Shown: positions 16,228-25,507 of the stretch, piece after piece
How the letters are laid out: each line of letters opens with the position of its first letter
Position numbering within the stretch: position 1 is the stretch's first letter
Origin: an uncultured Saprospiraceae bacterium
GTDB lineage: Bacteria > Bacteroidota > Bacteroidia > Chitinophagales > Saprospiraceae
Length of the DNA: 64,000 nucleotides
NCBI GenBank assembly: GCA_938016265.1
Contig: CALLWB010000081.1
Location: 27,736-91,735 of the forward strand
Direction: 5' to 3'
Program-made: the position numbers and the translations under genes
Notes under the pieces: generated by a model
The model's input: only the letters and a program-made list of their open reading frames with translations
The model's database searches: none
Told to the model about the DNA's origin: nothing

Positions 16228-19200
16228 ATGAAATATATCAATTATCAAGTATTTGGCTATAGGGGATTCCTTAGTCTGCTTGTTTTGTTCTCTTTTGGAA
16301 TAGGGCAGGCTTTTAGCCAAATCGTAAAAATAGAGCTCGACGGTTACAATAACTGTTCGGGGCAAATTCAAGTAGATATTAAAATAAAATCCTCCGACTT
16401 TTCTACTACGGATTTTTCCATTGGAAGCTCCAGTATTTTCTTAAATTTTGATCCGCAAATTGTTAGTTACAATTCTTACACTCCAGTAGAGTTTGATGCT
16501 GATGTTTCGACGCAGGCAGCTGGGGCGAATTGGTTGCCTCATCGATACGATGTTGATGCTACATGTGGCTTGTTTGACCTAACGCTACAGAAAGAAGAGG
16601 GCGGAGTAAATAATTATGACCTAAATAAATCTACCTACATAACAATTGGTACGGTTTACTTCGATTTTGTATTTACAGACACTGATCCAATGATCAGTAT
16701 TAATCAATTATTTACCATGTTCAATTCTGCTGACCAGAATGATGGTACAGCGATGAGGGACATTGAAAACTATCCAAAACTATTGCAGTATAGTTGTAAT
16801 AATTGTGTTAGTCCGACCATTACAAGTATCAATGAAACTCCTTCTACGTGCATCGAAGAAAATGGGGCTATTTCATTTACATTCCCCAATGACCCAACTC
16901 GCACTTTCATTGAGTTTAGCATTGATGGTGGATTGACCTACCCGTTTAATATTAATGACAATGTCGGTACCTACAACATTATCGATCTGGCGTCTGGTAC
17001 TTATGACCTTTGGGTCCGCTGGGGAAATAACAATTGTCCGCTGGATTTGCCTGATGCCACGATTATTACAACAGGTGGGCCGACAGCATCTGTCAGTGCT
17101 ACTAATTCTTGTGGTGCTCAAAATGATGGAGTTGTTACATTTACTTTCCCAAACACCCCAGGCAGGACTGGAATTGAGTTTAGTACCGATGGAGGATTGA
17201 CTTATCCTCATTTCTCGCCTGATATTGCGGGATCCCTTGTCGTAGATGGATTTGCTCCAGGTGTATATGATATTTGGGTTCGATGGGGAAACAATGATTG
17301 TCCTACAGATCTGGGAACTATTAGTATCAATAGCCTGGATGTTCCAATAGTAACTGTTAATAGGCTTCATATGTGTGATGGATATCCGAATTCAAGCCTC
17401 ATCAAATTCAGCTTCCAGGACAGCCCACAACATTCAGGCATTGAGTTTAGCTTGGATGGGGGAGTAACTTACCCCTATTCTGTAGATGATGCTGACGGTT
17501 CATTGGAGATTTTGGGTTTGCCTCCCGGCGTTTATGACCTTTGGGTGCGTTGGGAAAATGGTAACTGCCCGTTAGACTTGCCAGGGGTTACCATTGGTGT
17601 TTGGGATAGTCCACAAGTAACTGTTTCCAGAACCCATATGTGCGCCAATGATCTCAATTCTGGTTCTATAACTTTCAACTTTGAGGATAGTCCACAAAGG
17701 ACAGTTATTGAATTTAGTCTAACTGGTGGTCCGCCATTTCCGTACAACGCTCCAGATAATTCAGGTTCACTCACTTTAGACGGTATACAGCCTGGTACGT
17801 ATGATTTGTGGGTACGCTGGGGGAACGACCATTGTCCGGTCGATCTTAATGAGGTAACTATTGAGGAATTGGTTGCACCTAATGTACAAGCAACTGCAAC
17901 TGCCCTTTCTTGCAATGATGATGGAGTCATCACCTTCCAATTCCCAAATGAACCAACAAGAGGTGGCCTAGAATTTAGTATAAATGGAGGTCAGAGTTTT
18001 CCGTATGCCTCTCCGGATAATGCCGGCTCATTTGATTTAACCGGTATCGCTCCTGGTACGTATGATGTTTGGGCAAGATGGGGAAACAACCAATGTCCAA
18101 CAGCTGTCAATTTAGTTACCGTTGGCTCCTTGGATTCCCCAATTGCAACAAGCACAGCGAAGGCTTCTTGTTTTGATGATGGTGAAATCACCTTTACTTT
18201 CCCAGATCATCCTACAAGAGGGATTATCCGCTTCAGTTTGAATGGTGGATGGACTTATCCGTATATTACTTATGATAATGTGGGGACTCTTAAAGTTACT
18301 GGATTGGCGCCTGGAACTTATGATCTATGGGCCAAATGGAATGACCATACTTGTCCAACCAATTTAACAAATAGAACTATCATTCAACTTGATCTGCCTG
18401 AGGTTACTACAGTTAAGAAAGATTATTGTTCGAATGAGCCTCCATCTGGAGAAATTACTTTCACCTTTGCCGATAGTCCAGAGCGATCTGCTATTGAGTT
18501 TAGCATAGATGGTGGATTGACTTTCCCGTATTGGACTCCTGACAATTCAGGGACCTATACTGTTGCCGGATTATCTGCTGGTACTTATGATCTGTGGGTT
18601 AGATGGGGAAATAACCAATGTCCAATTGATCTAGCAGATCAAACCATCGAAGCGCAAAATTCGCCTTTTGTTGCCACAGGGAAAGTAGATGTTTGTATGG
18701 GGGGATCAATCCAAACTGGATTATTGACCTTCAAATTCTTTAACGATCCACTTCAAACAGTGATTCGGTTTAGTATTGATGGGGGAGCGACTTATCCCTA
18801 TATTTCTCCAGATGATGCTGACTTCTTTGTGATTTCTGGAGTGGCAGTTGGTCAATATGATTTGTGGGCAAAATGGGGAAAAAACGACTGCCCTATTGAT
18901 ATTATGGATCAATCTGTTGAACTTATTAACTGTAGTAGTGGTGTTCGGATTATTCCTGACTTTGTCGATCTTCAAAAGGATTTGCCAGTAGAATTGGCGT
19001 CCTCATTTGAAAACTTCCAACAAGATTTGGCAGACACCAATTCACCGGAAGGAAGAATTTCTCTTTTCCCGAATCCAGCCAATGATTTTGTAAATCTTGA
19101 TTTGACCAACTATGAATCTACCGTAGAGGAAATCAAAATTTTCAATATCGAAGGAATTTTAGTGAAACGTGAATTGATCAATGAAGGAGTCTCTGGTATC

Positions 19201-19302
19201 TATACTGCTGATGTCAGTGGGTTAGGTAGTGGCGGTTACTACGTGGTTGTTCGTTCTGCGGATAAGGAGGTTAGTTCACTCAAGTTTATTATTTCTAAAT
19301 AA
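16228..19302 (+). CDS. 1024-residue eight-repeat T9SS cargo protein, copy 2
   Basis: Exactly the same length as copy 1 despite many substitutions. It has a signal peptide (ending FSQ), the cohesin/CBM-like N-terminal sandwich, eight Cys-containing DLWVRWGNNxCP repeats between about residues 190 and 905, and a type A T9SS sorting tail (LFPNPANDFVNLDL...). The most variable positions are in the repeats: several units have lost the HG or PH residues after TYP, and unit 6 has KWNDHTCP in place of RWGNNDCP. The N-terminal signal and the last 90 codons are by contrast nearly identical between copies. This suggests that the two products share export and anchoring but differ in what the repeats bind. 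It is the last gene of the second cassette, followed by a terminator at 19346. Confidence 0.85.
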   Translation: MKYINYQVFGYRGFLSLLVLFSFGIGQAFSQIVKIELDGYNNCSGQIQVDIKIKSSDFSTTDFSIGSSSIFLNFDPQIVSYNSYTPVEFDADVSTQAAGANWLPHRYDVDATCGLFDLTLQKEEGGVNNYDLNKSTYITIGTVYFDFVFTDTDPMISINQLFTMFNSADQNDGTAMRDIENYPKLLQYSCNNCVSPTITSINETPSTCIEENGAISFTFPNDPTRTFIEFSIDGGLTYPFNINDNVGTYNIIDLASGTYDLWVRWGNNNCPLDLPDATIITTGGPTASVSATNSCGAQNDGVVTFTFPNTPGRTGIEFSTDGGLTYPHFSPDIAGSLVVDGFAPGVYDIWVRWGNNDCPTDLGTISINSLDVPIVTVNRLHMCDGYPNSSLIKFSFQDSPQHSGIEFSLDGGVTYPYSVDDADGSLEILGLPPGVYDLWVRWENGNCPLDLPGVTIGVWDSPQVTVSRTHMCANDLNSGSITFNFEDSPQRTVIEFSLTGGPPFPYNAPDNSGSLTLDGIQPGTYDLWVRWGNDHCPVDLNEVTIEELVAPNVQATATALSCNDDGVITFQFPNEPTRGGLEFSINGGQSFPYASPDNAGSFDLTGIAPGTYDVWARWGNNQCPTAVNLVTVGSLDSPIATSTAKASCFDDGEITFTFPDHPTRGIIRFSLNGGWTYPYITYDNVGTLKVTGLAPGTYDLWAKWNDHTCPTNLTNRTIIQLDLPEVTTVKKDYCSNEPPSGEITFTFADSPERSAIEFSIDGGLTFPYWTPDNSGTYTVAGLSAGTYDLWVRWGNNQCPIDLADQTIEAQNSPFVATGKVDVCMGGSIQTGLLTFKFFNDPLQTVIRFSIDGGATYPYISPDDADFFVISGVAVGQYDLWAKWGKNDCPIDIMDQSVELINCSSGVRIIPDFVDLQKDLPVELASSFENFQQDLADTNSPEGRISLFPNPANDFVNLDLTNYESTVEEIKIFNIEGILVKRELINEGVSGIYTADVSGLGSGGYYVVVRSADKEVSSLKFIISK

Positions 19303-19345
19303 AGAAATTGTGCTGTTGAAGTAGTGCATGTTTCTGAATGCAGAA

Positions 19346-19377
19346 AAGAGATCATCCTGTTTGGGTGATCTCTTTTT
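19346..19377 (+). terminator. Intrinsic terminator of cassette copy 2
   Basis: AAGAGATCATCC pairs with GGGTGATCTCTT, followed by five T. Compared with copy 1 the right arm changes a G-U pair to an A-U pair and the loop differs, so the stem has been kept while the sequence drifted. Confidence 0.85.
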
Positions 19378-19596
19378 GTTTGGGGAGCCGATCAAAAAAA
19401 TATCGATTAATCGAGGTGTAAATAATTTTCACGGCCCCTTAGAGGCAACTTCAGTCGGCTGCCACGTGTTAGGAATCCATTTTGCTTTCTTTGTGCTGAG
19501 TAGGTCGCTATCTTTCAAATTGTACAGGACTGCAAGGGTGATTATTTACTGGAAACGTTTTGCCCAACAAACCTAGGAACCCATTAAGTTTCTAAC

Positions 19597-19902
19597 TTAA
19601 AAATAGCTTTGAAAATACTTCTTATTTATATAAAAGGTGCCAAAAGGAAGAAGGGAAGCAACCAGGACCATAAGTGTAGCGCCTATATCCCATTTCATCC
19701 TAGAGCGAATCCATAGAGCCATAACTACATAGGCAAGGAAAAGCATTCCGTGTGGCATGCCCAGTCCTTTTACCAGCATGGCGTTTCCTGCCAAATATTT
19801 GAGTGGTACACCTACAAACAGTAAAAGTATATAAGAGGTGCCCTCTAAAAAACTGATAATTTTGAACAGGCTGATCGTGTTGTCTTTGTTATTAGTATCC
19901 AT
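19597..19902 (-). CDS. DUF3817 family small membrane protein
   Basis: The 101-residue protein has three hydrophobic segments (about residues 12-33, 50-65 and 74-92). The family signature is FLEGTSYILLLFVGVPLKY near residue 20 and GLGMPHGMLFLAYV near residue 46, with Glu, His and Gly conserved. DUF3817 proteins are inner-membrane proteins of unknown function; some are fused to or lie near transporters. It is an isolated minus-strand gene facing the end of cassette 2. The length is normal for the family and nothing looks broken. Confidence 0.85.
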   Translation of the reverse strand: MDTNNKDNTISLFKIISFLEGTSYILLLFVGVPLKYLAGNAMLVKGLGMPHGMLFLAYVVMALWIRSRMKWDIGATLMVLVASLLPFGTFYINKKYFQSYF

Positions 19903-20043
19903 TCTTGTTCCCTAGTATTTATGCCTATAATTAAAGGTGATATTTTTGATGAAGTTAGCCTATTTAGATCTGCTTTATTGTTAACTAATGGTAGGAATAA
20001 TAATTTAGATTCATGTTAAATTGATAGAATTGGAATTGCTCTA

Positions 20044-20805
20044 CTAAAGCTTAATGGCTTCATAATCCGGTGTCCTAATAAAATTAAACGCTTCACTAGA
20101 AGCGATTGCTCCATAATCCGGATAGCGCACCTTGGCAAAACGAGTCACCAAACCCTTTCCTTTTTTCTGTTCGTCGTGGGTATTGATGACTGATTTTGGG
20201 CGCAACTGTAGAAACAATTCGCGGACATTCTCCATTCCTGGATTGACCAGCCCACCCAAAATAGCAGGCAACTGAAATTGAGTAAACGTCGTCACCAGCA
20301 GCTCCACCTCCAAATCAGGAAACCGATCACCAAATTCAGCCGGCAGATCAAAGCCATGCGGCGCATAAAACACTCCTCGATTGGCAGCGTCACTAATCAC
20401 GACTGAATAATAAATCGGGTCCAACAATTTGTCAGGACGCAGTGCACTAAAGGAAAGTCCTCCAAAAATCAACGGCGCTCCCTGCTCTGGTATTTCGTGA
20501 ATCTGACGTTCCGGGAAATGTTTTTTAAGGCGTTTAAATGCCTTCGGTGTCGCGATTAATGGGATGTTTGTATCTATCGCCTGTAGCGTATTCAAATGGC
20601 AATGATCCTCATAGGATTGAGAGATTAATATGAATTTATAGTCAGGCAATTCTTCCAAGGGAATAGCAGGAGTCGTGTGCCATTGTTCATTCAACCAACT
20701 AAAACCATCGATCTCTGAGCCAATTTGCCAGGGATCAATCAAAAAAGCAGATTCCTCCCAGCTAACGTGCCAAGAGGAATCCATATTTATTCTTTTCCAA
20801 TTCAT
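20044..20805 (-). CDS. Metallo-beta-lactamase-fold protein with altered metal motif
   Basis: The fold is suggested by the FLIDPW start, the ILISQSYEDHCHLNTL block near residue 57 and YAPHGFDLP near residue 147. In the usual MBL family the first motif is HxHxDH; here the two first His are replaced (SQSYEDHCH), leaving Asp-His and a further His. I recall the same SQ..DH.H form in cyanobacterial and plant MBL-like proteins, so this is likely a subfamily feature rather than a mutation. It may bind one metal or none. No signal peptide is visible. It lies 73 bases downstream of sppA on the same strand and could share its transcript. The substrate is unknown. Confidence 0.75.
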   Translation of the reverse strand: MNWKRINMDSSWHVSWEESAFLIDPWQIGSEIDGFSWLNEQWHTTPAIPLEELPDYKFILISQSYEDHCHLNTLQAIDTNIPLIATPKAFKRLKKHFPERQIHEIPEQGAPLIFGGLSFSALRPDKLLDPIYYSVVISDAANRGVFYAPHGFDLPAEFGDRFPDLEVELLVTTFTQFQLPAILGGLVNPGMENVRELFLQLRPKSVINTHDEQKKGKGLVTRFAKVRYPDYGAIASSEAFNFIRTPDYEAIKL

Positions 20806-20878
20806 TGTTGAAAATTGAGTTACTAAGTTATTGGTTTATTAAGTTACTAGTAATATTGCCCAATATACTTAATAACAA

Positions 20879-22642
20879 CTATTGTATTTCAATTTGGTAA
20901 GGGATACGTGCTTGGATGCCAGTCATTTCTTTGATCTGCTTAGCTTGCTCGTAAAATTTGTAGTAATCTCCTAACTCGCTTTTCATCATGACATCCAATG
21001 GTTTTTTTCCTGTTATTTGCTCGATGATTTGCTCAAACTTATCTTTTGATTTTGGGTATTCTGTGGTGCGATAGCTATCCATTTCTGCTAGTTCTGCAGC
21101 ATAAGCTAAGGCATCATCCAATCCTCCCAGTTCATCAATCAATCCGATTTTTTTGGCCTGAGTACCTGTCCACACTCTTCCTTGAGCGAATTCTTCTACT
21201 TGATCAATAGGTATGTTTCGGCCCTCCGCAACGCGTCTTTTAAACTTGATGTATACAGAATCTACACCTACCTGGAAAATCCGTTTTTCCGCCTCGTTCA
21301 ATTCAAACATAGGAGATCCGGTGGTGGCATATTTTGCTGTTTTCACCGTGTCGAAAGAGATGCCTAATTCATCATCTAAAAATTCATCAATATTTGGTAA
21401 GACTCCAAACACCCCGATAGAACCGGTTATCGTGTTTGGCTCAGCAAATATTTTTTCTCCTTCGCAAGCGATGTAGTATCCACCAGAAGCAGCGAAATCA
21501 CCCATTGATACAACGAATTTGATGCCTTGTTCTTTCGCAAGCATAATTTCTCTCCACATGATTTCAGAAGCAAGGCTACTGCCACCACCAGAGTTTACTC
21601 GAAGGACGATTGCTTTTACTTTGTCGTCTTCTCTTATCTTACGGATGATTCTTGCGTAGCGTTCTCCACCAATATTCCCTGGTTCTCCTTCTCCGTCTAC
21701 AATGTTTCCTTCTGCATAGACTACTGCGATTTTACCTTTGATAGAAAAGTCAGTTTTGCTGATAGCAGATTTGCTGTATTCATCTAGGCTAATGGAATTG
21801 ATTTTGTCATCTTTGTCAATGCCCAGGCGATCTCTGAGTTCGTCCAATACTTGATCTTTGTACATCAAACCGTCCACCATTTTCAATCGTAAAGCATCTT
21901 CTGGCTCTCTAATTTTTAATTCATTGGCGATATCTCTAAGTGCAGGGACGGAGATGTTTCTTGAGTCTCCAATATCCGTCAGAAAGTTCTGATAGTACTC
22001 ATCCAGATATGCTCTGGTTTGTTTTCTGTTTTCAGGGCTCATTTCGTCTCTTCTGAATGGCTCCGTGGCGCTTTTAAACTTACCAGCATAAAAGACTTGC
22101 GGCTTAATGCCCAATCGGTCCAGCAAATCCTTGAAGAAAGGAATTTGAGTTGCAAAACCAGCAAATTGCAGTCCTCCCATTGGATTCAGATATACTTTGT
22201 CCGCAGCAGAAGAAAGATAATAATTGCCTTGTGAGTAATTGTTACTGTAGGAAATCACAAACTTTCCACTTTCTTTGAAGTCTTCGATTCCATCTCTAAG
22301 TCTGCTCATAGTTGCCATTCCAGCAGCTGGTCTACCAGAGGCGATATAGATACCTTTAATATTGTCGTCTGTTTTGGCAGCTTCTAATGTTTTGAGGATG
22401 TCTGTGAGACCGAGGGTCTTTTTGTTTTCAAGGCTAAAGGAAGAATTAGAAGAAATATTATCTGTTTTTTCGGGGATGGCCTTTGTAAACGACAATTTCA
22501 AGACGGAATTGGGTTTGACAGCGACTTTGTCCTCTTTACTTACTAAGCCAGCGATAGAACTAACACCGACCAAACTAATTAATATTAATGCCAGGAACGT
22601 TCCCAGACAAGAGGCAAAAATAAATTTAAAAAACTGCTTCAT
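20879..22642 (-). CDS. sppA: Signal peptide peptidase SppA, 67K type
   Basis: SppA is a membrane-anchored serine protease that degrades cleaved signal peptides in the membrane. The start at 22642 places a single N-terminal membrane segment (about residues 5-27) immediately after MKQFFKF; the start at 22678 would add 12 residues with no benefit. The protein is the long, two-domain form. The N-terminal half carries the general-base lysine in GKFKSATEPFRRDEMS (about residue 191) and the C-terminal half carries the nucleophile serine in GDFAASGGYYIAC (about residue 386). Both catalytic residues are present and the length, 587, is normal. The minus-strand gene 22858-24261 lies upstream with about 215 bases between, and the MBL-like gene follows. 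Heavy secretion traffic in this genome gives it an obvious job. Confidence 0.93.
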   Translation of the reverse strand: MKQFFKFIFASCLGTFLALILISLVGVSSIAGLVSKEDKVAVKPNSVLKLSFTKAIPEKTDNISSNSSFSLENKKTLGLTDILKTLEAAKTDDNIKGIYIASGRPAAGMATMSRLRDGIEDFKESGKFVISYSNNYSQGNYYLSSAADKVYLNPMGGLQFAGFATQIPFFKDLLDRLGIKPQVFYAGKFKSATEPFRRDEMSPENRKQTRAYLDEYYQNFLTDIGDSRNISVPALRDIANELKIREPEDALRLKMVDGLMYKDQVLDELRDRLGIDKDDKINSISLDEYSKSAISKTDFSIKGKIAVVYAEGNIVDGEGEPGNIGGERYARIIRKIREDDKVKAIVLRVNSGGGSSLASEIMWREIMLAKEQGIKFVVSMGDFAASGGYYIACEGEKIFAEPNTITGSIGVFGVLPNIDEFLDDELGISFDTVKTAKYATTGSPMFELNEAEKRIFQVGVDSVYIKFKRRVAEGRNIPIDQVEEFAQGRVWTGTQAKKIGLIDELGGLDDALAYAAELAEMDSYRTTEYPKSKDKFEQIIEQITGKKPLDVMMKSELGDYYKFYEQAKQIKEMTGIQARIPYQIEIQ

Positions 22643-22777
22643 GGTATATTGTTTATAAACTGTGATTAGCGTAGACATTGTTTTACTTACGCTAATTATT
22701 CTAACACAAAGAACTATATAAAATGGTAATTATCTAAGGAAATTAGACAAATAGCCCTTTTGCTTCGATTTGTGCAC

Positions 22778-22793
22778 AAAAAGAGCTCTTTTT
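22778..22793. promoter_or_regulatory. Perfect 16-bp palindrome upstream of sppA
   Basis: AAAAAGAGCTCTTTTT reads the same on both strands. It is between the sppA start (22642) and the stop of the gene at 22858. It could be a protein-binding site, or part of a weak terminator together with AGCCCTTTTG at 22753. No choice can be made from sequence alone. Confidence 0.3.
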
Positions 22794-22857
22794 TATTGGG
22801 AATGTCGTTGATAGAGGGACCAGTTGACTTTATTGTGCTGGCAACGGGTTGGGTGGA

Positions 22858-24261
22858 TTAAAATTCTTGAGCTTTTTCAAGTAGCCAATCGCGGTCTGAA
22901 AGATAGGTAGCGGCGTTGATTTTTTCGATTAGGGCATTTTTGCCTTTTGATTGGTAGGGAGCGAGGCTAAGCAGCCGTTGGACAAAATTGACAAAACCTT
23001 GATTGTTTTTCTTAAAGGTTTCATCGATGTCTTTTCTGGAAAGGAAAACCCGAAAGGAGTTGATGTGATGATCCAGCATGTCAAACTCTTTTGTTTCATA
23101 GTACAACTTAAGTTTTAATCTCCTGGTGCCGAGAATGTAAAACATATCATTGTAGTTGCTCTCTAGCAGGTAGTCTTGTACTTTTTCATACTTTTTTCCT
23201 TTGAAGTATATCCTTGCAAAATTCCAGTTATAGACTTCTTCTTCGTTAATTTTGTCTTTGTTTTCTTTTAAAAAATCTTCTGCCCATTTTAGTTTATTGA
23301 TTTTTATGGCAACCGTGATTATATTTTTTAATAGACCCGGGAGTATAAATCCTTTGACGAAAACCAACCCTTTTTCTATTCTCAATAAAGAAATGTCAAA
23401 ATATTCCTGATAGAGCGATTCTCCCTTTGGGAACACCTTTACAATTGCATTAACAAGGAAAATCATTAGATTCAAACAATCCATGTATGGAAAGTGATCA
23501 ATATTTTTGGTGAAGGATACTTTAAATTTATAATATTGCTCCTGGCTGTCTTGAGAACAAAGGAGACATAACGCATTGTAATATGCTGAAATAATGGGGA
23601 TCTCTAAAAGCTTATGATTCTGAAGTATTTCTACGACCAATTGGGCGTCGTTTTTTCTCTTGGAAGAGTCGAGCACAATGTTGTTTCGATTCACCTCCTG
23701 ACATAATAACATGAGACGTTGCAGCCAATAATAAGCTTCAAAAGCTTCTGAAGCGGTGCCAATATTTATGTCCATTACTCGGTCGTCCCTAATACTCAGA
23801 AAGTCCGCAAATTCATATTCAAGTAAAAATTTTTCTTTATAATATTGAAGGCCAGTTATTGACTGATCTGCCAATAATTTTCGTGCAACATAATGTGCAC
23901 TTTCGAAAAGTTTTGATTCTTTTCGTTGATTGTAAAATGCCATCAGACTAATGGAATGCTGCACTTCTTCGTCTTTGAATTTATCATATACGATGAAGCG
24001 TTCAATTGATTTGGTTAACTTGCTGACCAGTCTGGTAATGGCTTTTTCAGAGTAGTTTTGGTTGCCGTAAACCGCTTGGTGTGTGTTTTTTATCGTAAAT
24101 TTTTTATTTTTGTAGTCAGGCGCAAACTTCACGATGAAATCCAATAAGGTTATAATACTGGGATCTGTATTAAAATAGGGCGATTGAACAAACTTTTGAA
24201 GGCTTTTTAGCTCCTTTTTTGTCAATAACCTTAGCAAGACTACTATCTTTCGGTCAACCAT
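22858..24261 (-). CDS. Uncharacterised 467-residue helical protein
   Basis: I do not recognise a named domain. The sequence lacks a signal peptide and membrane spans, is rich in Lys, Leu and aromatic residues, and has the helix-turn-helix rhythm of a TPR-like solenoid (for example WAEDFLKENKDKINEEEVYNW and the repeat-like stretch after residue 300). The N-terminus reads TKKELKSLQKFVQSPYFNTD, a form often seen at the start of a Bacteroidota-only family, and it aligns loosely with residues 14-40 of the protein at 816-2360. The start ATG is preceded by an A/T-rich divergent intergenic region shared with the gene at 24472. It is upstream of sppA on the same strand, but the 215-base gap with a palindrome argues for separate transcription. 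Confidence 0.75.
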   Translation of the reverse strand: MVDRKIVVLLRLLTKKELKSLQKFVQSPYFNTDPSIITLLDFIVKFAPDYKNKKFTIKNTHQAVYGNQNYSEKAITRLVSKLTKSIERFIVYDKFKDEEVQHSISLMAFYNQRKESKLFESAHYVARKLLADQSITGLQYYKEKFLLEYEFADFLSIRDDRVMDINIGTASEAFEAYYWLQRLMLLCQEVNRNNIVLDSSKRKNDAQLVVEILQNHKLLEIPIISAYYNALCLLCSQDSQEQYYKFKVSFTKNIDHFPYMDCLNLMIFLVNAIVKVFPKGESLYQEYFDISLLRIEKGLVFVKGFILPGLLKNIITVAIKINKLKWAEDFLKENKDKINEEEVYNWNFARIYFKGKKYEKVQDYLLESNYNDMFYILGTRRLKLKLYYETKEFDMLDHHINSFRVFLSRKDIDETFKKNNQGFVNFVQRLLSLAPYQSKGKNALIEKINAATYLSDRDWLLEKAQEF

Positions 24262-24424
24262 AATGTTTTTTATTTTTCAACAATTTTCAAAGGTTTTAGT
24301 AGGTTTTGATTTTGGTGTAATTTGTTGATTGACTTGTGTTTAAGTTTGGTTGTTGATGGGAAAAAAACTAAAAAAAAAGAGGTTTTATTTCAAAACTGTA
24401 ATTTATTTCTGACTCGCAATGTAT

Positions 24425-24432
24425 TAATTTTG
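24425..24432 (+). promoter_or_regulatory. Possible -7 box TAATTTTG
   Basis: TAATTTTG fits TAnnTTTG 40 bases before the 24472 start codon. The -33 element is not clear. It lies in the divergent region shared with the minus-strand gene at 24261. Confidence 0.35.
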
Positions 24433-24471
24433 ACATAGAAATTTGAAAACTTAACATAATTTTACAAAATC

Positions 24472-25386
24472 ATGAATCTATCCAAATCCATTAACACCAA
24501 TTTATGGTGTCTATCTTTCTTCGTTTTTCTTGTATGTATCTTTAATACAACACCTATTTTTGCACAAGTGTGTCCGCCCACTTCTAATATTAATATGTCA
24601 TTTGACTGGGCAACTAATCAAATGAATGTTACTTGGGATGCAGTGCCAAGTGCAACTTCTTACGATGTGGAAATTACAACAAATGCTGGTTCAACGCTTT
24701 CCATGAATCCATTGACAAATTCTACATCTGCAGTAATGCCAGCAGGTACTTTTTATGGTGAAATTTCTGTTTCTGCAAATTGTGGATCAGAAGTTAGCGC
24801 AAAAATAATCCTTCCTTATTTTCTTATTGTGGCTACAGAAACTGACGTAGATATTCCTCCATTTGTTCCAATCCAAAATGTAGTTGTCCCCGAAAAATTT
24901 TGCATAATTATGGCCAATGATTATTCTACAGAACCTGGCATGGCAACTACTATTCATGTAACCGCTCATGAAAGTATTGATTGCCTCGAGCCGATGTGGT
25001 ATTCTGGCTTCAGAGATCAAGCCGGGTGGTTTAACAATGCAGTTTGCAACTTGCCCTTTGGAATATGTGAATTGAACGAGCAGCAAGGAAGTGGTGGCAA
25101 TGTAAAAGGAAGATTAAACCAACATCTAGAAACAGCCATCAAAGCCTACCCGAACCCAAACAACGGGAACTTAAACATCGACTTCACGATACAAAACGAG
25201 GGTAATGTATCTATCCGTTTACTTGATCCTACTGGGAAAACAATGAAACAATTGATCAGCAATCAATCATTTAATATAGGACAATACTTAGTAAGTTACT
25301 CCATAGAAGATCTGGATGCTGGCTTCTATATCCTGGAGCTAGAGACCGGAGAAACAAAACAACTGATCAAAATGATCAAACTGTAA
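24472..25386 (+). CDS. Secreted protein with Fn3-like domain and T9SS tail
   Basis: A signal peptide ends near residue 32 (TTPIFAQ). Residues 38-105 look like a fibronectin type III domain (NVTWDAVPSATSYDVEI is diagnostic). Residues 110-205 form a domain (ILPYFLIVATETDVD, PEKFCIIM, CLEPMW, AVCNLPFGIC) that reappears in the next gene. Residues 222-304 are a type A T9SS sorting domain (AYPNPNNGNLNIDF, DAGFYILELETGETKQLIKMI). The product should be surface-exposed or released. Four Cys in the middle domain may form disulfides. The domain has no name that I know. A terminator at 25422 separates the gene from the next one. Confidence 0.85.
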   Translation: MNLSKSINTNLWCLSFFVFLVCIFNTTPIFAQVCPPTSNINMSFDWATNQMNVTWDAVPSATSYDVEITTNAGSTLSMNPLTNSTSAVMPAGTFYGEISVSANCGSEVSAKIILPYFLIVATETDVDIPPFVPIQNVVVPEKFCIIMANDYSTEPGMATTIHVTAHESIDCLEPMWYSGFRDQAGWFNNAVCNLPFGICELNEQQGSGGNVKGRLNQHLETAIKAYPNPNNGNLNIDFTIQNEGNVSIRLLDPTGKTMKQLISNQSFNIGQYLVSYSIEDLDAGFYILELETGETKQLIKMIKL

Positions 25387-25421
25387 ATAGTAAGTACAAA
25401 AGAAAGACAATTTAGTAAGAT

Positions 25422-25466
25422 AAAGCCACCCCAAGCACTGAAAACTGGTTTGAGGTGGCTTTTTTA
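25422..25466 (+). terminator. Intrinsic terminator after the Fn3/T9SS gene
   Basis: AAAGCCACC pairs with GGTGGCTTT around a loop that also contains a CCAA/TTTG extension, followed by a T-run (TTTTTT). It begins about 36 bases after the stop codon. Confidence 0.8.
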
Positions 25467-25507
25467 TGCCCTGACTAATTCATAGATGACCACTAACACT
25501 TTAAATT

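Noticed and set aside
19328..19576. Small plus-strand gene of 82 codons after cassette 2
   Set aside because: It begins before and runs through the terminator hairpin at 19346-19377, and has no recognisable domain.
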